A DNA stretch of 64,000 nucleotides from Amycolatopsis orientalis DSM 40040 = KCTC 9412 (GCF_000478275.1 NZ_ASJB01000080.1:434001-498000), one strand, 5' to 3'. Shown: positions 1-8,765, counted from the stretch's first letter. Numbers and translations are program-made. Notes: generated by a model from the sequence alone, not told the origin.

Positions 1-283
1 AGGTCGTGCAGGTCTGCAGGGTCACGTTGTATCCGGCGGCGCGCAGCTTCTGCTCCACATAGGACACTGATGCCGGGTAGCCCGGCCGTCCGGAGGCGCG
101 GTTCCCGCCGTTCTGGTTGGCGATCGTCTGCAGTGCGCTCAGATGTGCCTTGACGTTGGCGAGGGAGATGTCCGGTGCCGCGGTGATGCTCGCGGCCGTG
201 ACCGCCTGCGCGGGCGCCGCTACGACACCCAGTATGGCGGCCATGCCGACGACGGCCGCTCCTATTCGCTTTCCCCACTTCAT
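1..283 (-). CDS. M28-family secreted aminopeptidase, 5' part only
   Basis: The first 94 codons of a minus-strand gene; the rest lies outside the window. The product starts MKWGKRIGAAVVGMAAILGV and has a Sec signal peptide cut near APAQA. A mature N-terminus follows with the pattern ANVKAHLSALQTIANQNGG, then GRPGYPASVSYVEQKLRAAG. This closely matches the start of the Streptomyces griseus-type zinc aminopeptidase (M28), an extracellular enzyme releasing N-terminal residues from peptides. The metal ligands are outside the window. ATG at 281-283 is preceded by a good ribosome site (AGGAAGG). The M4 protease gene lies just upstream on the same strand, so the two may form a secreted proteolysis pair. 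Confidence 0.85.
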   Translation of the reverse strand, partial: MKWGKRIGAAVVGMAAILGVVAAPAQAVTAASITAAPDISLANVKAHLSALQTIANQNGGNRASGRPGYPASVSYVEQKLRAAGYNVTLQTCTT

Positions 284-308
284 GCCGGGGTTTCCTTCCT
301 GGGGGGAG

Positions 309-372
309 CGTGAAGGACTCCTTCCCCCGGCTGGTCATCCAGAACCAGGGCCGAGGGAAGGAGTCCTTCACG
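309..372. repeat. Long inverted repeat with self-palindromic arms (family D)
   Basis: An 18-bp perfect inverted repeat (309-326 / 355-372) encloses a second 5-bp stem (331-335 / 344-348). Each outer arm is itself a palindrome around GAAGGACTCCTTC, so it can fold as one long hairpin or two small ones. It lies between the M4 protease stop and the M28 aminopeptidase start, both minus strand. It may terminate M4 transcription. Related GAAGG/CCTTC arms occur at 24456-24510 and 50062-50108. Confidence 0.8.
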
Positions 373-384
373 CGCGCGGGAGAA

Positions 385-2649
385 CTAGAGGGTGATGGTC
401 CAGCTGTCGAGCGTGCCGGTGTCCTGGGCGTAGGCGTCGTAGATCACGAGCGTCCAGGTGCCGGCGGCGACCTCGTTGGTCACGTTCACCGAGTAGTTCC
501 GGGTGCCGAGTTCGGTGCACGGCAGGGAACCGGTCGGCTTCACCGAATACGTGCTGCCGTCGGGGGCCTTCAGGCTGATGCGAAGGTCCTCGGAGCAGGT
601 GTGCGTCCCGGTGAGGGAGACCTTGACCGGCGACACCGCGTTGCCCGTCGCGGTCGACGTGATCGGGCTGTTGACCGTGGCGTAGTCGTTCAGCGCGTAG
701 TCGGTGCCGTTGGTGTAGGTCCGTTCGCCGCCGCCGGTGCCGACGGTCAGCGTGTACTGCGCGGTGTGCGTGCCGCTGGCCGCCGTGCCGGTCACCGTGA
801 TCGTGCTGGTGCCGTTGGGCGTGCTCGCCGACGTCGCGATGGTGAGCGTCGAGGACGCGCCGGACTGGACCGACGCCGGGTTGAACGTCGCGGTCGCCCC
901 GGCGGGAAGACCACTGGCGCTCAGCGAAACCGACTGCGCCGCACCGTTGACGGTCGCGGTGTTCACCGTGACGGTCGCCGACTGTCCAGGCTGGACGGTG
1001 CCGGAGGTGGGGCTGACACCGACCGAGAAGTCGTTGCCCTGCGGGGTGCACGAGGTCGGCTCACCGGACGCCGCGGTGACGCTGATCGCTTCCCACGCCG
1101 CCTTGGTGGTGTTGAACTCGGTGCAGGAACCCGGGTACAGCGCGAGCGCCGCTTCCAGGGTCGCCTTGCGGGCGGCCTTGTGGTTCCAGCTGGAGGTCTT
1201 CTTCAGCAGGCCGTTGTAGAAGATCTTCGCGGCCTTCTGGATGCCGAGACCGGTGATCGAGGTGTTGTTGCAGGTCGGGCTGGCCGGCTTGCCTGCGGGC
1301 GCGGTGCCCTCGGCCAGCAGGTAGAACCAGTGGTTCTGCGGGCCCGCGGCCGCGTGCACCTCGGTGTTCGGGATGGACGACGAGTAGCAGTCGGGGTTAC
1401 CCGAGATCTTGCTCGGCTTGTACATGTAGCGGATCGGGCCCTGGCCGACCAGGTTCACGCTCTCGCCGACGTCGTAGTCCGGGGTGTCCTTGGCGTTGTT
1501 GGCGTAGTGCTCGGTGATGGCGCCGAAGATGTCACCGGTGGACTCGTTGAGGCCGCCGTTCTCGTTGCCGCTGCCCGCGCCGCCCGGCGTGGTCTGGAAG
1601 ATGGCGTGGCCGTACTCGTGCGCGACGACGTCCATCGGGGTGGCCTGGCGCTGGTTGTCCTGCGAGTGACCGAAGGTGGTCGACGAGCCGTTCCAGTAGG
1701 CGTTCACCTGGTTGAGGCCGACGTAGGCGGGGAAGCCGCCGCCGTTGCCGTTGATGCCGTTACGGCCGAGCCATTCGCTCAGCATCTTCCACTCGGTCTG
1801 GACGCCGAAAAGCGTGTCGACACAAGCGGTTTCCAGGTCGGTGCCGGAACCGTTGCCCCAGTTGTCGTCCGGTCCGCTGAAGGGCGAGCCGTTCTGGCGC
1901 GCGCAGCTGATGTTGCTGCGCTGCGGGTCGCGCATGGTGTAGGTGCCGCCGGAGTTCGTCGTGTCGATGGTGACGTTGCCGACGTAGTAGCTGTTGCCCG
2001 CGCCCAGGGTGCTGACGTCGTTCGACGTGCCCTGCGCGTGGGTCGGGACGTTGGACTGCTTGACGTCGTCACGGGTATCGAGCACGGCGCCGGTGACGCC
2101 GTCCACGAACACGTGCAGGTTGCTCGGCGCGGTCGCCTTGGTGCCGGCGACGACGACTTCGTAGGCGAGCTTGGGAGAGTTCCCCGCCAGCACGACCAGC
2201 TTCGGCGCGGTGACACTGTCCACTGTGGACAACTGGCCGCGGGCGACCTCGGCCGCCTTCGCCGCGGTGATCTTGGCCTTGGTGTCGACCGAGATCGTCG
2301 CGGTCTCCGCGGAGCTGGTGCCGCGGACGCGCCCGGCGCCGTCGGCGACCACCACCGCGTCCCCGCCGACCACCGGCAGGCCACGGTAGGTTCGTTCGTA
2401 AGCGGCGTAGAAGAGTCCTCCGCCACCAGGGGTCAGTCCGACGCGGCGGAAGCCCTCCTGGGCACCCTTGCGCAAGTGGTCTACACCAGCCGCGGCGGCC
2501 TGGTCGGCCGCGCTCGCGGCCACGGCGTCGGGGCTCGCGGGCTGGATGGTGGCGGTGGTCGCGTTCGCCGGCATCGCCGGGAACGTCATGCTCAGGGCGA
2601 GGCCGGCGATGGCCGCCAACCCTGTTCTGAGCCCTCGCTGAACGGTCAT
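385..2649 (-). CDS. Secreted M4 (thermolysin-like) metalloprotease with P-domain
   Basis: A 754-residue preproprotein of the thermolysin/griselysin type. In order: signal peptide (about 1-30, ending PANA), FTP/PepSY-type propeptide (about 40-195), M4 catalytic domain (about 205-540) with zinc motif HEYGH at 344-348 and third ligand Glu in NES at about 368-370, and a later His in the HAAAGPQNHW segment. An Ig-like domain follows (about 555-650) and a C-terminal proprotein-convertase P-domain (about 655-754). It digests extracellular proteins after autocatalytic removal of the propeptide. ATG at 2649 is chosen over upstream in-frame codons because GGAAGG precedes it and the signal peptide starts there. 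Confidence 0.93.
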   Translation of the reverse strand: MTVQRGLRTGLAAIAGLALSMTFPAMPANATTATIQPASPDAVAASAADQAAAAGVDHLRKGAQEGFRRVGLTPGGGGLFYAAYERTYRGLPVVGGDAVVVADGAGRVRGTSSAETATISVDTKAKITAAKAAEVARGQLSTVDSVTAPKLVVLAGNSPKLAYEVVVAGTKATAPSNLHVFVDGVTGAVLDTRDDVKQSNVPTHAQGTSNDVSTLGAGNSYYVGNVTIDTTNSGGTYTMRDPQRSNISCARQNGSPFSGPDDNWGNGSGTDLETACVDTLFGVQTEWKMLSEWLGRNGINGNGGGFPAYVGLNQVNAYWNGSSTTFGHSQDNQRQATPMDVVAHEYGHAIFQTTPGGAGSGNENGGLNESTGDIFGAITEHYANNAKDTPDYDVGESVNLVGQGPIRYMYKPSKISGNPDCYSSSIPNTEVHAAAGPQNHWFYLLAEGTAPAGKPASPTCNNTSITGLGIQKAAKIFYNGLLKKTSSWNHKAARKATLEAALALYPGSCTEFNTTKAAWEAISVTAASGEPTSCTPQGNDFSVGVSPTSGTVQPGQSATVTVNTATVNGAAQSVSLSASGLPAGATATFNPASVQSGASSTLTIATSASTPNGTSTITVTGTAASGTHTAQYTLTVGTGGGERTYTNGTDYALNDYATVNSPITSTATGNAVSPVKVSLTGTHTCSEDLRISLKAPDGSTYSVKPTGSLPCTELGTRNYSVNVTNEVAAGTWTLVIYDAYAQDTGTLDSWTITL

Positions 2650-2753
2650 GGGAACCTTCCATGGGCAGGACCGTGCTCCCGTGCGGCCAGCGGCGCGGCG
2701 GGGAATCGACCGGAGTGGGAGCACGGCGGGGGACGGGGAGCGTGTCCGCCGAA

Positions 2754-2769
2754 GATAACTGGAGTTATC
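2754..2769. promoter_or_regulatory. Palindrome upstream of the M4 protease gene
   Basis: A perfect 7+2+7 inverted repeat, GATAACTGGAGTTATC, lies about 105 bp upstream of the protease start. It sits in an otherwise gene-free 277-bp gap (2650-2926) that becomes more AT-rich toward the XRE gene. It may be an operator for the protease; the binding protein is unknown. Nothing else was recognised in this gap. Confidence 0.4.
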
Positions 2770-2926
2770 CCGATGGACACGTCCGAGTAAAGGAGCCGGT
2801 CACCGGAGGCGTCAATGGGCCGGATGGCGTAGCAAGACCGGCGAAGATCATTTCACCGGGAATAAAATCCCTGTGTAGTAAGGATTTTCCCGCCAGGTGC
2901 GATATATGGCGACTTTCGTATGGTTT

Positions 2927-4249
2927 TCAGTCCAGCGGCCCGGAATCGGACATAGCGGCCGCGCGAACACCGCGTCGATACGCGGCCGCCGCCTCGTCGA
3001 GGAGTCCGCGGGCGCGCAAGGTGTCGCCCAAATGCAGCGAGGTCGCCACGAGCGCGCCGCGCAGTTCGGACTCTTCCTGTGCGGTGGCGGCTTCTTCGAG
3101 CAACGCGGTCGCCTCGGGCAGATCGCCGCGGGCGCGGGCGATGAGTCCCAGTAGGCGGAGAACCTCGGCCCTGGCTTCGATGTCGGGGGATCGATCCAGA
3201 AGCGGGCGGATCCCCTCGGCGAGTGCGGCCGCTTCGTCGAGCGCGCCTTGGCGGCGGCGGACGTCGGCGAGTTCGATCGTCGCCCCGAGTACGCCTTCCC
3301 GGGAGCCGGCCTTGGCCAGGAGGTCGCGAGCGAGCAGGAGTTCGGCGTGCGCGTCGTCGAGTTTGCCCAGCCGTCGCCACAGGAAGCCGCGCGCCCAGCG
3401 GCTCCGGGCGGCGTCGCGGTCGTAACCGATCGAAGTGAACAGTCGCAACGCCCGGGAAAGGTCCTTTTCGGCGCGATCGACCAGGCCGATCGCCTGCCAC
3501 AGTTGCGCGGCCTGCCGGTGGTAGCGCGCGGAGATGTCCTTGCGGTGGGCGGAGGCGAGCGCGCGCCGCCCTTCTTCGGCGGCTCGCCGGGCGCGGCGGA
3601 GCGCGCCCATTTCGATGAGCGGGTGGATGAGCGCGGTCACCAGGGCCAGTTCGGCGTCGGGATCGACGGGCGTGGTGGCGCGGAGCCGGGCGAGCGCGGT
3701 TTCGACGAGGGCCACCGACGCGCCCAGGTCGCCGGAGAGCGCACGGCAGGCGGCGACCCGGTTGACGATCATCGCGCGCAACCGCGGCGACGCCGTTTCG
3801 GCGAGTTCCATCGCGTGGGCGAATCCCTCGGCCGCCGACGGGATGTCGTAGCGCTGCCACTGGACTTCGCCGAGATAGAACCGCGCGTGGCATTGAACCT
3901 CCGGCAGCCGGTACGCCGCCGCCAGCCGTTCTATCCGGGTGAACTCCCGCTCGGCCGCGTCGAGGCCGCCCTGCTGCAACTCGCGATACGCCGTTTCGAG
4001 CGCGCCGGTGAGTTCCTCGGCCGCGCCCGGCGGCCTGCCGTAGCGGAGTTCGTCCGCGGTCAGCCCGAGCCGGTGCGCGAGATGGGCCAGGACGTCGTCG
4101 GAGGGCACCCTGCTGCCGGACTCGACTTTGGCGAGGAAACCGCGGTCGTAGCGGGGCTCGGCGAGCTCACGCTGGGTGAGCCCGCGCGCCTTGCGCAACC
4201 GCCGGATCCGCGCGCCGAGTGGTTCGGCCTCGGTTCGCAGGGACGGCAT
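2927..4249 (-). CDS. XRE-family regulator with TPR-like C-terminal region
   Basis: A 440-residue cytoplasmic regulator. Residues about 10-65 form a Cro/C1-type helix-turn-helix (pattern LGARIRRLRKARGLTQRELA). The remaining ~370 residues are Ala/Arg/Leu-rich repeated helices typical of tetratricopeptide-like arrays, as in actinomycete XRE proteins thought to sense peptides or partner proteins. The start at 4249 is preferred to an upstream in-frame GTG because it sits at the HTH domain boundary. It lies just downstream of a DUF397 gene, the usual partner of this regulator class in Streptomyces-type differentiation control. Its targets are unknown; flanking secreted hydrolase genes are candidates. 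Confidence 0.8.
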   Translation of the reverse strand: MPSLRTEAEPLGARIRRLRKARGLTQRELAEPRYDRGFLAKVESGSRVPSDDVLAHLAHRLGLTADELRYGRPPGAAEELTGALETAYRELQQGGLDAAEREFTRIERLAAAYRLPEVQCHARFYLGEVQWQRYDIPSAAEGFAHAMELAETASPRLRAMIVNRVAACRALSGDLGASVALVETALARLRATTPVDPDAELALVTALIHPLIEMGALRRARRAAEEGRRALASAHRKDISARYHRQAAQLWQAIGLVDRAEKDLSRALRLFTSIGYDRDAARSRWARGFLWRRLGKLDDAHAELLLARDLLAKAGSREGVLGATIELADVRRRQGALDEAAALAEGIRPLLDRSPDIEARAEVLRLLGLIARARGDLPEATALLEEAATAQEESELRGALVATSLHLGDTLRARGLLDEAAAAYRRGVRAAAMSDSGPLD

Positions 4250-4286
4250 CGGACCACGGTAGACGATTTCCGTCCCGGAGCCCGGT

Positions 4287-4496
4287 TCAGCCGGACAGGT
4301 GAGTGAGAAGCGCGGCGAAACCACTCGCGGGGACCACGAGAACCGGCCTGACCTCGGCCGGGAGTTCGCGCTGCTTGGTGTCCCGGATGCCGACGAACGC
4401 GCCGTCGGTGCCTACTTCGACGCAGGCGTTCTCTTCGAAATGCGTATAGCTCGACTTGTGCCAGCCGGACAAGCGCTCGTGCCAGGTGAGGGTCAT
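4287..4496 (-). CDS. DUF397 small protein
   Basis: A 69-residue protein with the DUF397 pattern: W-x-KSSY near the N-terminus, then a CVEV segment, a VxxRDTK segment and a C-terminal block around VPASGFAALL. In actinomycetes such proteins are encoded next to XRE regulators and act with them, possibly as modulators. Here the XRE gene follows 37 bp downstream on the same strand, so the two are probably co-transcribed. The ATG at 4494-4496 has GGAGC 6-7 bases upstream. Confidence 0.85.
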   Translation of the reverse strand: MTLTWHERLSGWHKSSYTHFEENACVEVGTDGAFVGIRDTKQRELPAEVRPVLVVPASGFAALLTHLSG

Positions 4497-4599
4497 CGAA
4501 GCTCCATTCGGTCATCTGTCGGATACCCGCGAACAGCGCTTCGAACCCTGTGGCTTTCCCACGGGCAACCAAACCCTCCCGTCGGGTGAAACGGACATA

Positions 4600-4628
4600 T
4601 TGACTCGGGGTGTCCCGCGGGCTAGCGT
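4600..4628 (+). promoter_or_regulatory. Candidate promoter of the cellulase gene
   Basis: TTGACT at 4600-4605 and TAGCGT at 4623-4628 are separated by exactly 17 bases, a housekeeping-type -35/-10 arrangement about 50 bp upstream of the GH9 gene. The following leader (AAAAAGGAAAC, TAACTAATAA) is unusually AT-rich for this genome. The call rests on pattern alone. Confidence 0.4.
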
Positions 4629-4678
4629 CTTGCGCCATAAAAAGGAAACTTTCTTAACTAATAACGAGCGGGGCGCCG

Positions 4679-6541
4679 ATGATGGTGAGTTCCTGGTCCC
4701 GGGCGGTGGCCGCGGTTTCGGCACTGGTCCTCGGGGGTTTGACGGTGCCGGCGGTTTCGGCCGTGGCGGCGGTGCAAGGGGAGGTCCGGGTCGATCAGGT
4801 CGGCTACGGCATCACCGAAACCAAGTACGCCTACCTTCTGTCCAGCGCGCCGGGGTCGTTCTCGGTGGTCGACGAACGCGGCCGGACCGTCCATCGTGGA
4901 CGGACCGGCGTCTCGCTCGGCGCGTGGAACGCGAAGTACCCGGCGGTGTACCAGCTCGACCTGTCGAAGGTCTGGCTGCCGGGCAAGTACCGGATCGAGG
5001 TCAGCGGCGAGACCAAGGCGACGTCGCCGACGTTCCGGGTGGACACGAAGCAGCGGCTCTTCACGCCGCTCGTCCGTGCCACCAACGAGTTCTTCCAGGC
5101 GCAGCGCGACGGTGACGACATCGTCCCCGGCCGTCTCGACCGCAAACCGTCGCATCTGGCGGACAAGCAGGCCACGATCTACGACCGGCCGGTGTTCGTC
5201 GGCGAGGGCGGCGACGAGATCGCCGAGCCGCTGAAGCCGGTCGGCGGGCCGATCGACGTCGAGGGCGGCTGGGTCGACGCGGGCGACTTCGTCAAGTTCA
5301 CCTCGAACACGGCGTACTCGCTGGCGGAGATGGGTTACGTCCTGCGCGAAGGCTACGACCCCGTGCTGGCCAAGGAGGTCACGCTCGGCCTCGACTGGCT
5401 GGACAAGATGTGGGACCAGCGGACCAAGACGCTGTACGCCCAGGTCGGGATCGGCACTGGCAGCGACAAGTTCGGTTTCCTCGGTGACCACGACGTCTGG
5501 CGCAATCCCCACGACGACGACGCGCTCGACGTGAAACCCGGTGACCCCAAGTACTTCGTGAAGCACCGGCCCGTCTTCCCGGCGAATCCCGGCGGTTCCC
5601 CGCTCAGCCCGAACCTCGCCGGCCGTGTCGCCGCCGCGTTCGCGCTCGGCGCGCAGGTCGAGGCGAGGCGGAATCCGGCGCTGGCGAGGAAGTATTTCGC
5701 CGAGGCCGTGTCGGTCTTCGCGCAGGCCAAGACCGAGAACGTCGGCGAGCTCGTCACCGCGTTCCCGCACGCGTACTACCCGGAATCGTCCTGGCGGGAC
5801 GACATGGAACTCGGCGCCACGCAGCTCGCCCTGGCGGGCAAGGCATTGCGGGATCCGCGGGCGGCGGAGTGGACCCGGCAGGCGGCGCACTGGGCGAAGG
5901 CCTACATCGACCTCGAAGAGAAGAGCACGCTCAACCTGTACGACACCAGCGCGCTGGCGCACGCCGAACTGGCGAAGCTCCTGCGGCACGGTGTCCCGGG
6001 TACCGCGCTCGGCCCGAAGGAACTGATCGGCGACCTCCGGCGCCAGCTCGACGAAGGTGTCGCGAGTGCGGCTCAGAGTCCTTTCCGGACGGCCGTGTCG
6101 GTGAAGGACTTCGACGCCGCCAGCAAGAGCTTCGGGTTCGCCGCGACCGAGCGGCTGTACGCGGAGGTGACCGGTGACCGCCGGTACGCCGCGTTCGGCT
6201 CGCAGCAGCGGAACTTCACCCTCGGCGCGAACGCGTGGGGTATCTCGCTGGTCGTCGGCGTCGGCACGACGTCGCCGAAGTGCCCGCATCACCAGGCGGC
6301 CAACCTCGCGGGTGAGGAGAAGGTGCTCTACGGCGCCGTCGTGAACGGTCCGAACGGGGCGGAGCACTTCGCGGATCTGCCGTTCCCTGCCGGGGCGAAG
6401 GAGTGCACGAAGCCGTACGACGCCTTCGACACGACCGAGTCGCGCTACACCGACGACCTCGCTTCGTGGCCGAGTAACGAGCCCGCCATCGACTTCACCT
6501 CGACGGCGATGCTCGCGTTCGCGCTGGCGGGACGGTCCTGA
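4679..6541 (+). CDS. Secreted GH9 endoglucanase-type glycoside hydrolase
   Basis: A 620-residue secreted enzyme. A signal peptide (about 1-32) is followed by a cellulase Ig-like N-terminal domain (about 35-122; pattern VRVDQVGYG) and a GH9 (alpha/alpha)6 barrel (about 125-618). The catalytic base region DAGD is at 200-203 (context GGWVDAGDFVKF). The C-terminal acid region is in RYTDDLASWPSNEPAIDF. The NFTLGANAWG block is also GH9-like. The expected activity is cleavage of beta-1,4-glucans; exact substrate cannot be read. No carbohydrate-binding module is seen. Two ATG codons (4679 and 4682) are possible starts. Confidence 0.92.
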   Translation: MMVSSWSRAVAAVSALVLGGLTVPAVSAVAAVQGEVRVDQVGYGITETKYAYLLSSAPGSFSVVDERGRTVHRGRTGVSLGAWNAKYPAVYQLDLSKVWLPGKYRIEVSGETKATSPTFRVDTKQRLFTPLVRATNEFFQAQRDGDDIVPGRLDRKPSHLADKQATIYDRPVFVGEGGDEIAEPLKPVGGPIDVEGGWVDAGDFVKFTSNTAYSLAEMGYVLREGYDPVLAKEVTLGLDWLDKMWDQRTKTLYAQVGIGTGSDKFGFLGDHDVWRNPHDDDALDVKPGDPKYFVKHRPVFPANPGGSPLSPNLAGRVAAAFALGAQVEARRNPALARKYFAEAVSVFAQAKTENVGELVTAFPHAYYPESSWRDDMELGATQLALAGKALRDPRAAEWTRQAAHWAKAYIDLEEKSTLNLYDTSALAHAELAKLLRHGVPGTALGPKELIGDLRRQLDEGVASAAQSPFRTAVSVKDFDAASKSFGFAATERLYAEVTGDRRYAAFGSQQRNFTLGANAWGISLVVGVGTTSPKCPHHQAANLAGEEKVLYGAVVNGPNGAEHFADLPFPAGAKECTKPYDAFDTTESRYTDDLASWPSNEPAIDFTSTAMLAFALAGRS

Positions 6542-6544
6542 TCG

Positions 6545-6582
6545 GAACGTGGGGCTCGCGGATCGGCGCGAGCCCCACGTTC
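6545..6582. terminator. Hairpin terminator after the cellulase gene
   Basis: A 16-bp perfect stem (6545-6560 / 6567-6582) with a 6-base loop begins four bases after the cellulase stop codon. There is no clear U-tract, as is common in actinomycetes. It does not belong to the repeated palindrome families. Confidence 0.8.
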
Positions 6583-6653
6583 GGGTAGGCGACAACTCCT
6601 GTTCGCGGCGATGCCACCGCTCCGGACGGTGACGACGTCGTAGTCTTGGCGGG

Positions 6654-7439
6654 GTGAGTGAGACAAGCGAGTTCCCCGACGGCCAGTACCCGGAACGTCC
6701 GATCGAGCGCCACAAGGGCCCGGTCGTGCTGCGGCGGGATCGCCGTGACCAGGGCAGCACCACCGACCAGCGCCTGCTGGACTCACGCGGGCCGAGCGAC
6801 TGGGTGCACACCGACCCGTGGCGGGTGCTGCGGATCCAGGCGGAGTTCGTCGAGGGCTTCGGCGCGCTGGCCGAGGTCCCGCGCGCGGTGACGGTGTTCG
6901 GTTCGGCGCGGACCAAACGGGACCACCCGGAGTACGAACTCGGCCGCAAGATCGGCGGCGCGCTCGCCAACGCCGGCTTCGCGGTGATGACCGGCGGCGG
7001 CCCCGGCGCGATGGAGGCGGTGAACCGCGGCGCCAACGAGGCGGGTGGGTTCTCCGTCGGCCTCGGCATCGAGCTGCCGTTCGAGCAGGGCATGAACCCG
7101 TGGGTCGACCTGGGTGTCAACTTCCGGTACTTCTTCGCCCGCAAGACCATGTTCATCAAGTACTCGCAGGCGTTCATCTGCCTGCCCGGCGGCTTCGGCA
7201 CGCTCGACGAGCTGTTCGAGGCGCTCACCCTGGTGCAGACGAAGAAGGTCACGAAGTTCCCGGTCGTGCTGTTCGGCAGCAAGTACTGGGGCGGCCTGTA
7301 CGACTGGATCGCCAGTTCGCTGCTCGCCGAGGGCAAGATCGGCCAGAAGGACCTCGAACTGCTGCACGTCACCGACGACATCGAAGACGCCGTACGCGTC
7401 GTGCAGGATTCGTACAAGGCTTGGGAGGACACCCACTGA
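6654..7439 (+). CDS. LOG-family (TIGR00730) Rossmann-fold protein, long form
   Basis: A 261-residue cytoplasmic protein of the LOG/lysine-decarboxylase-like family. It has GGGPGAMEA at 114-122 and the hallmark PGGFGTLDE at 178-186, which in LOG enzymes binds the nucleotide phosphate and holds the catalytic Glu. Characterised members hydrolyse cytokinin riboside monophosphates to base plus ribose-5-phosphate; in bacteria the natural substrate is often unclear. The first ~75 residues are an Arg/Asp-rich extension absent from the shorter paralogue next door. GTG start. Its stop overlaps the next start (TGATG). Confidence 0.85.
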   Translation: MSETSEFPDGQYPERPIERHKGPVVLRRDRRDQGSTTDQRLLDSRGPSDWVHTDPWRVLRIQAEFVEGFGALAEVPRAVTVFGSARTKRDHPEYELGRKIGGALANAGFAVMTGGGPGAMEAVNRGANEAGGFSVGLGIELPFEQGMNPWVDLGVNFRYFFARKTMFIKYSQAFICLPGGFGTLDELFEALTLVQTKKVTKFPVVLFGSKYWGGLYDWIASSLLAEGKIGQKDLELLHVTDDIEDAVRVVQDSYKAWEDTH

Positions 7440-8017
7440 TGGCGGCTCCGCGCAGGGTATGCGTCTTCTGCGGTTCGTCGATGGGCTTCGACCAGCGGTA
7501 TGCCGACGAGGCCAGGGCACTGGGCACGCTGCTGGCGGCGCGGGGGATCGGGCTGGTCTACGGCGGGGCGTCGGTCGGCACCATGGGCGTCGTCGCGGAC
7601 GCCGCGCTGGCCGCGGGCGGCGAGGTGATCGGCGTGATCCCGGAGGCGTTGGGCACCGTCGAAATCGCGCACGCCGGCCTGACCGAACTCCACGTCGTCG
7701 CCGACATGCACCAGCGGAAGGCGAAGATGGCCGCGCTGTCCGACGGCTTCCTCGCGCTGCCGGGCGGGGCCGGGACGCTGGAGGAACTGTTCGAGGTGTG
7801 GACGTGGGCCCAGCTCGGGCTGCACGAGAAGCCGATCGGGCTGGTCGACGTCGGCGGGTACTACGCGCCGCTGCTGAAGTTCGCCGACCACATGGTGTCG
7901 GAGGGCTTCTTGTCGGCGGGGTACCGGGACATGCTGAAGATCGACTCGGACGCTTCGGTCCTTCTGGACGCCTTCGCGGACTACGTGCCCCCTCCGCGTC
8001 CGAAGTGGGCGAAGTAG
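7439..8017 (+). CDS. LOG-family cytokinin riboside 5'-monophosphate phosphoribohydrolase
   Basis: A 192-residue short-form LOG protein with CVFCGSS near the N-terminus, GGASVGTMG at 42-50 and PGGAGTLEE at 108-116. It corresponds to the LOG protein encoded near gpgS in mycobacteria (Rv1205-type). It should release a nucleobase from a nucleoside 5'-monophosphate. The ATG overlaps the stop of the preceding LOG gene by one base, so translation is coupled. The pair are diverged paralogues. Confidence 0.87.
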   Translation: MAAPRRVCVFCGSSMGFDQRYADEARALGTLLAARGIGLVYGGASVGTMGVVADAALAAGGEVIGVIPEALGTVEIAHAGLTELHVVADMHQRKAKMAALSDGFLALPGGAGTLEELFEVWTWAQLGLHEKPIGLVDVGGYYAPLLKFADHMVSEGFLSAGYRDMLKIDSDASVLLDAFADYVPPPRPKWAK

Positions 8018-8026
8018 GGCTTGGAG

Positions 8027-8074
8027 GGTCGTGAGTGGTAAGTGTCGTTCTAACGACACTTACCACTCACGACC
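8027..8074. repeat. Perfect 23-bp palindrome, family A copy 1
   Basis: A perfect 23+2+23 inverted repeat (arms 8027-8049 and 8052-8074, loop CT). It carries the family outer sequence GTGAGTGGTAA but a different inner sequence, GTGTCGTT, from the other three copies; both arms changed together so pairing stays perfect. It sits between the convergent LOG and acyltransferase genes, where it can act as a bidirectional terminator. Confidence 0.9.
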
Positions 8075-8090
8075 AGCTGTACCCAGGGCT

Positions 8091-8765
8091 TTAGGCAGCG
8101 CTCTGATCAGGGCGTTTGTGGTACGAGTCGACGTATTCCTGGCCCGAAAGCTCCAGGATCGCGTACATGATCTCGTCGGTCACCGAGCGCCGGATCGCCG
8201 GCGACGAGTCCTGCCCCTCATACCGCGAGAAGTCCAAAGGCGAGCCGTAGGTGACGGTGATCTTCGTCCGCCGCGGGATGCGTTTGCCCGCGGGCTGCAG
8301 GTTCTCGGTGCCGGACAGCGCGACGGGGACGACCTTCGCGCCGGTCGCCAGCGCCAGGGCCGCGACACCGGTGTGGCCGCGGTGCAGCCGCCCGTCCAGC
8401 GAGCGGGTGCCCTCGGGGTAGATCGCGAACGCGCCGTCCGCGTCGAGCACCTTCCGCGCCGCCTCCAGCGCGGCGAGACCGGCCTGCGCGTTGCCGCGTT
8501 CGACCGGGACGTAGCCGAGGCCACCCAGGAAGCCCGCCATCAGTTTGCCCTTGAGCCCGCGGCCGGTGAAGTACTCCGCCTTGCCGAGGAACTTGACCTG
8601 CCGCATCGCCGTGAAAGTGATCACGCCGGTGTCCAGCGCCGCCCGGTGGTTGGGTGCCAACAGCACCGGGCCGGAGGCGGGGATGTTCTCCACGCCGCGG
8701 ATCTCGGGGCGGTACAGCGCCCTGACCAGCGGGCCCAGCACGAATCGGACGAGTAGCGGTAGCAA
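8091..8765 (-). CDS. PlsC-type 1-acylglycerol-3-phosphate acyltransferase
   Basis: A 224-residue membrane-associated acyltransferase. The catalytic NHxxxxD motif (NHRAALD) is at 39-45 and the glycerophosphate-binding YPEGTRS at 116-122. Family members transfer an acyl chain to lysophosphatidic acid in phospholipid synthesis. The predicted start is TTG (8763-8765) with GGAGGA four bases upstream; no in-frame ATG is near. It is divergent from gpgS with about 50 bp between starts, so they share a promoter region. Confidence 0.88.
   Translation of the reverse strand: MLPLLVRFVLGPLVRALYRPEIRGVENIPASGPVLLAPNHRAALDTGVITFTAMRQVKFLGKAEYFTGRGLKGKLMAGFLGGLGYVPVERGNAQAGLAALEAARKVLDADGAFAIYPEGTRSLDGRLHRGHTGVAALALATGAKVVPVALSGTENLQPAGKRIPRRTKITVTYGSPLDFSRYEGQDSSPAIRRSVTDEIMYAILELSGQEYVDSYHKRPDQSAA

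Noticed and set aside
310..2790. An 826-codon open frame on the plus strand, antisense to the M4 protease gene.
   Set aside because: It is a composition artefact of high-GC coding DNA: Arg/Gly/Val-rich with no domain pattern, while the minus strand encodes a complete metalloprotease with HEYGH.
4658..8059. A 1133-codon minus-strand open frame covering the cellulase and LOG genes.
   Set aside because: It is antisense to three clearly recognised plus-strand genes and has no family motif, only Arg/Pro-rich filler.
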